A stretch of 64,000 nucleotides of DNA. Origin: Bimastos eiseni. Its lineage: Eukaryota; Annelida; Clitellata; Crassiclitellata; Lumbricidae. The stretch covers positions 3,525,705-3,589,704 of the forward strand of contig OY365808.1 of assembly GCA_959347315.1 (NCBI GenBank). The letters run 5' to 3'. A program made the translations under genes and the position numbers. Under the pieces are notes generated by a model, which ran no database searches, had not been told where the DNA came from, and saw only the letters and a program-made list of their open reading frames with translations. Within the stretch, counting starts at the first letter, position 1. Every line of letters begins with the position of its first letter. Shown in pieces: positions 36,063 to 47,900 of the stretch.

Positions 36063-36446
36063 CAGGCCCGGTTCGTCTGTTAGGAAAACTAGGCAGCTGC
36101 CTAAGGAGACCGATTTTAGGGGCTGCCAGTTTTGTAAAATAAACATCAAAAAAGAATTTTTATGAAATTCATAAATGAAACAATGTTGGTTTATCTCTTG
36201 ATTTCATTAATCCTAACAACTTTATAAATAAATCATCAAATTATTGATTATTTCTTTGTTGACTGACTGTGGTAGATGATTCATATTCTATATTAATACT
36301 TATGTATAATATTAATACTTAGGTGAAAAACGCAGAAAAAATACTGCCAATGACTTCAATTTAATCGCTGGTATGATATTATGATTCGGCAGGCCGCCAC
36401 AAGGTAGCTTCGCCAAGGGCCGCCAAATGTCTTGAACCGGGCCTAT
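36063..36446. mobile_element. MITE-like TIR element
   Basis: Starts CAGGCCCGGTTCGTCTG and ends in the inverse complement GAACCGGGCCT, with GGCAGCTGCCTAAGGAGAC and GGCCGCCA inside. It lies about 110 bp after the Tectonic stop. It contains an AATAAA (36138-36143) that could serve as the gene's polyadenylation signal. No convincing target duplication was found. Confidence 0.5.
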
Positions 36447-37639
36447 TCGTAAGGCCAATTTCACAATGCCTTAAGCTGAATGTATCCATAAGGCCAATGA
36501 AAATGTACTGCCTGTACATATTGTAAGGCAATTTATGATATATCCATATCAAGTGTTACATAAAACATTTTTTGCACCTCTGAAGCTTCTCTCAAGCATC
36601 ATATGTCATACTACCTTCAGTTTGAATGCCTCTTTGTAACTGCATAGAAACATTCCAAAAGAGGAGCCAAAATACTGGACTTCTCTGAGTCTAACACCTA
36701 AACAGGTTTTCAAATTTCGGTTTAAAATCGTAGTTATAAACTTCGTATTTTAACCGAATGGAGTCTGAAATATGAATCCCAATAATTAATTTGTACTTTC
36801 TAAATTCGTGACAAATTCATCAACTTTTCTGCCTATCTGGAATCTGTAAATAGTACTTTATTACTTACTTCACAGTAAGCTTACTATATGCACATTCATG
36901 CGAAAATAGCTTGTGTAATTATTAAAGAATGTGCTTATACGTACATTGCAATATGTGTGGCTACCTGGCCTTTTTATGTGGTACATACCTAAAACCAAGA
37001 ATGTTCATTCATTTAAGGTCTTTCATTCCATTTTTATTCAGATCATTTATATTGGACCTGTTGTAGCCAATCAAATAACTACCAACCACTGAAGCAGCTT
37101 CTCAGTACGGGTGTGTGTGTGGAGTACAATTTGTAATGTGACCCTTATGTGGTTGGCGATTAGATAGCTTCATAAATTCATTTTCGGCGAGTATTGCTGA
37201 CGAAGTTGTGTTTTCCAGTTCGTCAAATCTCGTATAATAAGTTGACTGATAACTATAAAGCTACGTCAGTTTGTAAAACGCTGAATAAAATTTCACGAGC
37301 CTTTGCGTTCTATATCATTATAGCAAATTATTAGGGCTGCGCGTTAATCGCCGTTAACGCCCGCGATGATCGCGTTAAAAAACTGCGATTAAATATTTTA
37401 ACGCAATTAACGCATCAGATATTTATCACATAGTAACGTTTTATAATCATTACTTTTCAGTTATTTTCAAGTAATCGGTTATCGCCAATCGATTATCGCC
37501 CACTTGAGTCGCCCATCTCCACTCGCTAGGAATTGCGCACATCACGCTTACATAGCCTACATCCGGTCCCTTTGCAAAGGTTATTTAATGAGTTCGTGTC
37601 GATCAGAAAAAATTGAAAGTTTTGTGTTTCACAATGGAA

Positions 37640-39000
37640 TCCAATAAAGTAGGTAAATCGATTATGGGTGGCCAATTTACGTTTAAAACGATACTGCAAG
37701 CAAGAATTGCATTACCACCGGAGTAATTCGTCGTTGTCGTACCGTCGTTGCACGTGCTTTGGGAAAATCGAAGGACGTTGTAAGGGAAACTCAACGCCAA
37801 CCGCCGCTGGTGAACATGCAGGCCCAAAGTAAACCAATGGATCAGGGAAAATATGATGCGATTACCAACGCAATTGCACATTTGATTGCACGCAACGGCA
37901 GACCCATTAACATTGTTAATGACGAAGGGCTGCAGGGTGTTCTGCGCATAGCAGCGGGAAATCAGTCTTATTCACTTCCTTCTAGGACTGTCATTGATGT
38001 CAGAATTGATGACTTGTACAAAAACGAAAAGAGCAAAATACAGCAGCTGCTTGACACTGCAGTTTGTGTAGCTCTTACTGCAGATTTTTGGTCATCTGTT
38101 GCTAACCAAAGCTACCTTGGAGTGACTGGTCACATGATAAGACTCTATGTGGGTTCTTCATTCCTTCGCCCTTACTGTCCACCATGTTGAAGATCGGCAC
38201 TATTCCGTTGCATGTGCTGAACATTTCACATCGGTTGCAGAAGCCTGGGGAGTCGATGAAAAAGGTGACAACAATTGGAACTGACAACGCACGCAATATG
38301 ATAGCAGCAGTTGGGCAACTTCCATTCGAACACATGCCGTGCATCGCACATATTCTACAGCTGTCTGTCAACAAAGCACTGTCCGAATCAGGTGTAGATA
38401 ATTTGTTGGTTAAGTGTAAAAAAATAGTGGGTCAATTCAAACACAGTCCCGCCAACAATGTAGAGCTGTAACCATGATTATTCTGTACATTACATTACAA
38501 TAGATAGGCTTGAACAATATATATATATATATAGATCATTCTGATCAGCTGAACATTCGTTAATACAGACAGTATAGGTTCTATCAATCACTCACATAGG
38601 CTCTAGTGTAACTAGCAGTTACAGTCAGCCCTCATTGCTAGAGTGGTCAGTAGCTGATCCTTGAGTGGTCAGTAGCTGACCAATCAAAGTAGTATGTTAT
38701 AGGATAGGCCAGTTTCCTCTTTGGCTGAGGAAAGTGACTTATAAGCTGTAACACAGTTAAGAACTTTGCAGTCTGACTTCCGAAATTATTAGGTATCATA
38801 GTACGTCAGACCTGTCTATTATAGTATATATAATTTATTAATAACATACGTTCATCTTCAATTCATAATTATAGTATTTGGACATCTACGTTTGAAGTTG
38901 AAACCAATCGTTGATTCAGGATGTGCCTGCTCGGTGGAACTCCACCCTACAGATGATTGAGAGGCTTCTTGACTGTTGCAGTTTAAGATTAAGGGACTTG
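37640..39000 (+). pseudogene. hAT transposase pseudogene (ZBED-like)
   Basis: A degraded BED-finger remnant reads HYHRSNSSLSYRR near 37710, in another frame from what follows. From 37759 an open frame reads MDQGKYDAITNAIAHLI, DTAVCVALTADFWSSVANQS and YLGVTGHMIRLYVGSS. A frameshift follows, then VTTIGTDNARNMIAAVG, PCIAHILQLSVNKALSES and KCKKIVGQFKHSPANNVEL. The LTR fragment interrupts here, and after it the frame DVPARWNSTLQMIERLL resumes (about 38918-38965). These are the classic hAT blocks: the DFWSS strand, the GTDNARNM catalytic region, CxAHxLQL, and RWNST. The dimerisation C-terminus is absent. It cannot encode an active enzyme. Confidence 0.85.
38467..38892 (+). mobile_element. LTR fragment inserted in the hAT transposase
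   Basis: Begins TGTAACCATGATTATTCTG after GAGC. It follows the U3 of the LTRs at 46400 and 53962 with scattered changes and then the R region of the 3' LTR type (GAAATTATTAGGTATCATAG). The last ~130 bp of the LTR, including TTACA, are missing, and the junction reads ATCTACGTTTGAAG. It therefore lacks a clean right target duplication. Confidence 0.85.
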
Positions 39001-39317
39001 TTTTAAACCTTTGATTGAATTGTTTTAATTCTGAACTTTAGTACATGTAGTTATTCATTATATCTGTATTTTGCTGAATTACTAAACCTTTTAAGAAACG
39101 TTAAAGTATGTCAATGAATATGCGATTAATCGCGCGATTAAAAGAATTAATCGCGATAAAAAAAATTAATCGAAATGTAGAGCCGCGAATTATAATTAAT
39201 TTTGCGTCAGTCTTTCATCCGTTCTTGTCATGATGCAGAACGTTCGTTGAATATGCGTTGCGTCCATTGCACAGAACGTTTTGCCCAAAGATACTTCGGT
39301 GTTAGTTTATATATATT

Positions 39318-41262
39318 TTACTTGAGATTTGGGCGCCATCCTTTAAGGAATTTGGTGAATTTCATGGCATCAAAGTCGGAGAAGCCGAAGGATTTGACGA
39401 GAATTTGGATGCTCAATTCCGACGCAAGTTTCCCGTCGACGTCATTCTCCTGGAAAATATCGGAGTACTTTGATAGGCCAAGGAGACTGAGGCAGTGAGT
39501 GAACTCAGTAACGGAAAGACTGGACAGGTCCATGTTTGGAGGCACTTCTGATATATGGTTGAACTGGAGGAGATGAGTCGGTGTAGGGAGAGAGTGGTCT
39601 GTCTCGGCGTCCACAAATGTGGTGTCTATTCCTGTTGTACTGTTTTTTGTAAGTTCCTTTGGCCTAGCGAGTGTGTGCTCAGTGCGCTTGCCGACGACGG
39701 TTTGGGAGGCAGGGATGTGACGGGGGATTGGCGGAAGACGTTTCGTCCCATAGGTGCCTTCTGGAATCGGTGGAGCAGTGGAGATGTCTTCGTCGCTTTC
39801 ACACGTAGGCCTACTCTCTGCGGAGCTTGACCGTCGTATGTCGTTGATAGTTGATGGAGATGCGGAGTTCGTTTCTGGTTTTTGGTTCCGAGTGATGTGC
39901 GTTTTCAAGTAGTCTAACGGCTGGATGTCGTAGTTGCCGCATTCGGGCATCTCTCGGAATTGGATGATTTCTGAAAGAAATCACCATATATCGTAGGCCT
40001 AAGCTGCACCAGGGTCCGATTTGTCAAAAAAGAAGTAGAGGGCGGAAATAAATAAAAATACCGAAATGATATAAAGGCGTAATTAATCGACGTCACGAAA
40101 TCTAGGACGAGTTTTGATCCGTTGTTCCCTCGTCACAATTCGTCATAGAAGTCATCATCCCCTAAAAAGCTCTGAACACCCCTCCCATAAGACCCCAGAT
40201 GTCTGGCCTTTTTCATGCAACTTTTTTAATGAATTTTAAATAACGTAATTATCACGATAGAAATACTTGAAGTTGTAGTCCTATAGCTAGCTAGAGCACA
40301 CCCTATCTGTCTTGCTTTTGGATCCTCCAGGTCTGCTTCGGTTCTTGCCCTTATTATTTCTTTCTTCCTCTGGTGTCGAGCGTCTGGTGCCCGGAGCAAG
40401 CACCTCAAACAAAAGCAGCACCGTACCTTCTCAGTTGTTGGCCATTCCAGTGATTCCACCTGCATGGTACACTCCTCTAGAGATGCTACTGTTTTTTTTA
40501 AAGTCGCTTAAGACTGATTTGTACTGCATCTCCGTGGTTGAGCAGGGAGGGCCTTCGAATACACTTTCTTTAAGGGCACTATATACATTTTTTAATGAAT
40601 GAGTGAATGAACGAGTGAATGAATGAACGAATAAATGAATGAAACAGGATTTTGCAATGACCAACATTCTATCACAGTGCAATGACAAAGAAAACAGAAG
40701 AAAAATTATAAGATAAAGTTGTTTTATGCCCAATTCTCCGTCAAATTGCGGCAGTTTAAACTGTTAGCTCAGGTAACAATAATTTCGACAGTCCGACTTT
40801 TTCCAGATGCAGCATATGCATGATTTGAGCATCGATCCAACTTCTTCTACTTACCCTTTGAGTTTTTCATAAACCCAGCTTCGAATAACACTATGAATAG
40901 TTTCATATAGGCCATTCGATGATCAGACTGCTACTTACACTATGAAACTGTTTGATCATTTCAACTTCCGTTAGAGCAATGAAAATAAAGCTGTGCACAA
41001 TATTATTACAGTCGTCTTATCAGATGGTTCATTTAAGGCACCATAGCGCCCAGATTTCAGCCAGATTGGTAGAGTGGGGGCTGCGTATCATTGGCCTCTG
41101 CGGACCATGATTCACCTCCCGTTGATGGTTTTATATTTAAGAGATTTTTATCCTGAGCTAGGCATCACACCCCATTCAAACCCTCAATTCAAAATGAGGA
41201 GGCCACATAAATAAGTGCTCTCTCTGTATATGTGTGTCTGTCTGTCTGTCTTTATCTGTTTT

Positions 41263-41316
<54 letters not shown>

Positions 41317-41426
41317 TCAGACAACGAGATACAACTAGCAAGCCATGCACTGAACAGCTCTCGTGATATGATATAATCTAATCCATAGGCGTTGACTTTT
41401 AATTCTGAGTACCGGCATGTATATAT

Positions 41427-41471
<45 letters not shown>

Positions 41472-44400
41472 TGTCATGGCTGTTCTGTTCGATTAGCAAA
41501 CACCTTCGCATTTCATGGCTGTTCTGTTAGGTTAGCAGACCCTCGTATGTCGATCGTGGCTGTTCGGTTCAGTTAGCAACATACCCCCGCATGTCTTGAC
41601 TCTTGTGCGTTGGTTGCATCGTCCGAGTTCATTTACCAATCTCATCCATTCTGTGAACGTTGCGTCGTTTTCTCCGTTGAAACCTGTCGCAACCTCGACC
41701 ATTATGTCCAGGTAGACGGGAATTGAGCTAGGCGTCATGTCCATCACATCTATTCAATCAATCAATCAAAAATAGTATTATTGTCATTACTGTTATTAGT
41801 ATTATTATCATCATAACTGTCGTCGTCGTGCTCATGATAACTGCGCACGTGGTCGGCCATGTAGGTCGAATGATTGACCGCTTGCGTCATTTTGACGGAT
41901 GTTTTAATATATATATATATATATTAATATTAGAATATAATAATATATATATATATATATGCAGAATTAGCTAAGTAACTTCGAACATGTTTCAGTACAT
42001 TATGCTAGGTTTGCGTACCTTATATAGGGGTCTAGGTCTATATACTCATCGTCTTTGCCAGGGATTTTGTTCGTTTAAGAGGCATTTTGTTTACAAGTTG
42101 TCTGAGCTATGTGACTGCATGTGGTCAAGTAGCCTATCATTCACGTTGACAGTGTGTACGCAATCTGTAACCGAATGTTTTCGTGTCGTTGGAGGGCGGG
42201 TGACCGGACAATGGGGTGACCTCGACCGATAGTCACAGGGTCTATTCAATATACCGACCAACACACAACGAATGTCTTTTCTGCGTCCTCCACGGGCCTT
42301 GACGAATATCTGGACGTGCGTAATCTTCCACCAGTGATGAATACTCATCGACATCGAACCCGTGTCTGCGCATCGCTGTCGACAGTCGTCGCTCTGCCAT
42401 TTCGGCTCAACTTAGCCCAAAGACTCTGAAATTCCATGCCATGTGTCAGCTGTTAACGGGAATCCGTTGGTTGGTTCTGTGCTTGGACCATCCATAGAAT
42501 TCTTGATATGCGCTATATAAAGTTTCATTGATTCATTCATTGATTCATTACTGCTATTACTAACATTGCTACTTCACTACTACTACTTACCTCACTACTA
42601 CAGGCTACAAACAGGCCTATTGAAAATCTAGTAAAAATATAGTAACAATCACTAAGACTAATACTGATTATAGTTATGGGCTAACTAAAACGGAAATCAT
42701 TAGCTATAACCATAAAATAAAATCTATGCAAATGTCCTTAATATTACTGTGTTAAGTCTTAGCTGAATTTTCGTTCTCTCTTGTGTAGGTTGTTACGTAA
42801 AATGTGACTACTTTGTTATTTTTCTCAGTAATGCCATTCGTCGTGCTCCCAGCAAAAAATATCTACTCCCAGCCCAACTATCTTCGCTACACTCTCCGCC
42901 ATCCTGGCAACCCGCTCAACCAGATCCACTTCTTGTCTCACCCTTACTCGAATCCCGGTCACATCTCATCTCAAGTTTTCCAACCGAGGCATAGCCAACA
43001 CCGCACCACGTCTCTGGAACGATATGTTTCCAGAATTCCGTACATTTTCGGTTCATCTATCATCACAGTCATCCAAAATAATCTGTTCCAAGCTCTCCTA
43101 CACATCACCTCGGGCTTTCCAGTCTAAACCTAAGTCTCACCTTTTCAAAAACTCCTAGTCGTAGGCCTACTCCTTACTTGATATTCCAATTGTCAATCCT
43201 CGACCAAAACGACGCCCTCCTTAACAACTACTTGTCCACATCGAACCCGTGTCTGCGAATCGCTGTCGATAGTCGTCGCTCTACCAGTTCGGCCTCAGCT
43301 GACCTTCTGGAAATCGGACTGTGACCTCCGATGAACTACCGGCCCGGTATCATTTGAAAAAGCCCTCTGATTTGATGCAGCACTCGTGAATAAGCTGGTG
43401 CCCTGCGCTTGGCTATCAATTGGCGCTTCAGAAGTTTGGAGATTACGATTACGATTGCACCAAACAATTAACATTGCCCGTAATTCTCACTTTCGTAAAG
43501 GGAGTGTCCTACAAGGTACTTCTGCTCGTATACGTCGATAACTTTCAAAGTTCCAATTTGCACTCTGCGGCTATTGGATCCTTCGAAATTGACCCCAATG
43601 TTGTTGCCGTTGGCAAAGACGAACTTTGTTGTTCCCTCAACAATCTTGTGCATAGGTTCCGGTGGACCCAGGATTTCTGTAAAAAAACTGATTACGTTTA
43701 TTACGATCGTTTACAAAAGAATTGTGGCCATCAGTGAACACTGCATTACATGTACTTGGTTGCATCAGTGTTGTCATTTACATTGGCCTAATGTGGATAT
43801 TTTTTAAACAACATATGAACACACATCCACATCCAAAATCGGATTTTTGGACCCCCTCCCCTCTGTTGCACCGCATACATTGTGTGGACCCTCCCCCCGT
43901 GCGTAAGTACATTTGAGCTCTACCCCCGGATAGCAAAGGTTAAGTAGCTAAAAACATCTATTAGATAGTGATTTTACCACAGGCTTTTCAGTTTTGTTAG
44001 CATCATATTTAACCGCTTAAATTTGTTAACTGTTATGAAGAATTAAAACACTAACAACACTTGCATTTGAAACAGTTTTAATGCTACATAAAATTGATTA
44101 AGCAGGAATATAGTCTGTGATTAGGTTTACAGTTCTGATTTCCATATTCTGCATTGTGGACGTCATAATTAGACAGTTATATTTGCGTACGTACATATTT
44201 CCGGGACCCCTTCCCCTCCCCAACCATTCGCACTCAAACGAAAAGTGGCCGATATTTGAAACTCCACTCCCTCGCTGCGTACGTAATACGTGGACGGCCC
44301 CTAACAAACGTTGCTTCAGAGTTGTCTACATATTTCCATCTCTCATACTTGACGTAATAAGAACCAGCGTAACTGGAATCACACGCTTCATAGACAAGAG

Positions 44401-44925
44401 CACATAAAAAATATATTGTGAAAAGTGACGTCGTAGATATATAGTCTGAACAAATGGCAGGAGGTAAGACCAGCAGATTCCAAGACCAAACATCTCATAA
44501 TGATCGGCATTAGTGACTCAATATAGACCAGTACGTCGAATTCAAATGTTACATCCTGGTACGTAAATGTTAGAACAACTGCGAACAATGCATTTCTCAG
44601 CAGATAATAGCAGGCTTCTAGTCTATTGGACGACCCCAATATGTCACGGATTAGATCAGCGAAGTCCGCTGATGCGCTCGTGCCTGTAGCGAAGACTAGG
44701 CCTAACACGGGTTATCGGATCTTTCGAGTGGCTGATTCACGTGCTAAGCACAGTCTTGCTGCATTTATTCATCAAGCCGAAGCTTCGTCTTTCTTCGTTT
44801 TAAAAATACATATAATACCGTTGCACTTGTTACCTAATATAAAGCGTTACATTTTGTGCTGACAGTATCCCATTGTATCGTATCGTATCTAAGCAAGCCA
44901 AGCGGTTCTTATACAGTATCCCACA

Positions 44926-44957
<32 letters not shown>

Positions 44958-47900
44958 TATATATAGCCAGGAAGCACTCTCAGTGTGACAACTCCCGAGG
45001 AAATATCCCGAGGAAATAATAACGTCTTCAAGCAGCGAAGGAATGATGGTGGGAACCCTACTGAAAGCTTTAGTCGGTTGTTTAAATAACGCGCCCTAGA
45101 AAGCAACTGCTATACCGACGATGATTTATCAACAGTCGTCATTACAATTTACCTTATCATCTAAGTTTTCAATTCATTGTGAGCCATCATTTCGGGCATC
45201 ATAAAAGAAGTACCGCATTAGGGATCAAGTTGACTGCAGACTCACCTTTTGTTCCCACCCATTGAAACTTGCGATGATAATCAAGCGGGATGCTGAAGTA
45301 TCTTCGGTGTTCATCATCCTTGATGTCTGCTGCAACTATTCGCTTCTGCCTCTGAATCCCATTGATCCAATACATCTGCAAAGAGATTCACTCACAGATT
45401 CAGCACAGTTATCTAAACTTAAATGGACGTGCATGCCTGATAAATGGCATTGTATTTAGTTGCACTGTATTTAGCTGCATTGTATTTCACTGTGTTGTGT
45501 TGCATTGAATTGAATACCTGTCATCGCTCTGTTTTGGATTAGAGTTGTTGTTGTATTGTCAGTGTTGGGCACGAGACCAAAAGCTCAAGACCAAGACCGA
45601 GACCGATGGTCCGATACCAAGACCAAGACTGATGCTATTTTTTAAATAAACAATTCAATTTATTGAGACGCTAAAACAGAATAGCACGCTTAAAACATTA
45701 ATTTTATTGCTGAAGAATACTAATTTTAATGATGGTCCAGAAAACAGTTTTACCGGGCAGTCTGAACTTTGCGGGTTCAGCCCTTGGCTTCGGCCTGAGA
45801 ATATCACACTATAAATTACTTACAGTATACGTTAGGTAAAGATATCTGAACACGTAGAATAGCGTTTCGTTTGAATGGCGTATTTGTACCACGGACCTCG
45901 GAATTGTATGTTAACAGTGTCTACACGTGGCCGACCATATAATTATTAGATTATTCCAAGACCTGGAAATTTGTTAAAGCAAGTTTTGAAATGGTTGGTT
46001 CCGCTGCAAAGGTATTTTGTCTGCCCATAGTAACATGCATATAAAGATCAATTAGTTTGGTCAGCACGCCATAAATCGATAACAATCGCATAGGGCATAA
46101 ACATCCGGTGTCTCTAATAATCGAAAATAATTGACAAATATCGAAAAATTGCTCTGATACGGCATATGACCAAGAACGCTAACCTAAGATGGAGACTAAT
46201 CCCAAGACCGTTATCGAAAGCCGTGAGTAAGTAATGTCATGTCTTAAGCCATTCATCAAATGGTTCAAGGTAGATTCAACAGTATGTCAATTGTGACAAG
46301 GTAACAATAAGAAATAAGCTCAACTAATTCCTATACCTAGTGCAACCCTACCACATCAATCAATTATCGGAAGACTGAAAGTGTAAGGTTGTATAGAGCT
46401 GTAACCGTGATAATTCTGTACATTACATTACAATAGATAGCCTCGAACAATTTATATATATAGATCATTATTATACATTAGGTTTAGCTGAACATTCACT
46501 AATTCTGACAGTATAGGTTCTGTCAGTCACTCGTGTAGGCTCTAGCAGTTGCAGTCAGCCCTCATTGCTAGAGTGGTCAATAGTTGATCCTTGAGTGGTC
46601 AGTAACTAGCCAATCAAAGTAGTCTGATCTAGGATAGGCCAGTTTCCTCTTTGGCTGAGGAAAGTCTCTTATAAGCTACAGCACTGTTAAGAACTTTGCA
46701 GTCTGACTTCCGAAGAACTCTAGCTATCTTGTCAGGCTCGTCAACTCGTATCATCTTAGGGTTTGGACATTATCATCTCACCCATACTCGCATTAGTAAG
46801 TATATGTAACAGTTATGTATTAGTCACCATCATTATATATACATATTATTATTATTATTACCTCATCTTCTCTGTATTTAATAAAGATAAGTTGTATTCT
46901 AACTGTCTCTTCATGTGTAGCTAGTTTCCCCTAACATAATCTAATTCATTAAGCATCTAATATAATAGTAGAGCTAATTTTAGTAGAACCCTCAGCGTTC
47001 TTACATGGTGGACAAGCCGGGGTACGATTTGTACAATTTTTTCCTTTCTTGAGTCTCACTATCATCTTCATAGCGTCATCAGCTGCCACCAACTATTCCA
47101 CTCGGGGAGCCGTGAGAGTAGGCCTAAGCTTAGCTTTCAAGCAGCACGCAAACCATCTTCATTAATTTCTTCTCATTCACATCATTTAGCTTAGAATCAC
47201 GTCGTTAGTATCGCGCACGTTAGCTGTATGTATTAAGCAGCCTGTAAGGTTATCTATCCGCCGCCATCGCGGGTTCATTTTCATTACTTAACCTACAGCG
47301 GCGACCGCATATCATTCAGCAATTTCTACGGCAATGGCCGTCAATGAATAATCAGAAGAAAACTATATATATCATCAGCAGCACCCAATTCGATTATATA
47401 CAAAAGACAACAGGTAGCGTTTCACACGCGCATTTTTTTATTATCATTCAGACCTGATGTCGTTGTACAATCAACAGCAACAGGCTTAATACTGCATAGT
47501 ACTTAATATGTGCTCGTGAGTATATTCTGTGTTAAGTATCTGTACTAGCCCTTACATCATCGCAGCTGAAGTCAAGTCAACATCAGTGACTCATACAACG
47601 ACGTCATAGCCCATCACAGGCACATCAAACCCGACAGTTAGCCAACGCTAGACTTCTCTATTCACTCTGTTGCAATCTGCGCGTTATAGCGTATACGCGC
47701 AGCATGGCCAATTACTCGTCATACCCTGCCTCATGAGCATCCACTGTTACGCATTCTACCACGACCAAACAGACGATTCAGAGGTACCTTCAGATCACAC
47801 AACAAAGACATTTTCAAACTCGTTAACCAGGTATCAGGTATACATGTACTCTTCAGACCAACGTAAGTTCAGTTCATTTTTCAGCCCATTGCCTATCCGT

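Larger units (their letters stand above)
37333..39184 (+). mobile_element. Decayed hAT (ZBED-type) DNA transposon
   Basis: The ends are GGGCTGCGCGTTAATCG and, inverted, GGCTCTACATTTCGATTAAT, both rich in TTAATCGCG repeats as in many hAT elements. Between them is a broken BED/hAT transposase and a foreign LTR fragment at 38467-38892. Both ends are needed for the assignment and match only partly. I could not define an 8-bp duplication with confidence. Confidence 0.7.

Noticed and set aside
39202..39830. + strand frames opposite the SAM-coding exon
   Set aside because: Shadow frames; the - strand frame has the SAM domain and an acceptor at 39971.
43420..43737. + strand frame of 105 codons
   Set aside because: It is the antisense shadow of CABIT-SAM exon 43676-43491, which has proper splice sites and phase on the - strand.
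44388..44708. - strand frame with LTFTYQDVTFEFDVLVYIES, considered as a CABIT exon
   Set aside because: The reading frame and phases are already complete without it, and the splice sites are poor.
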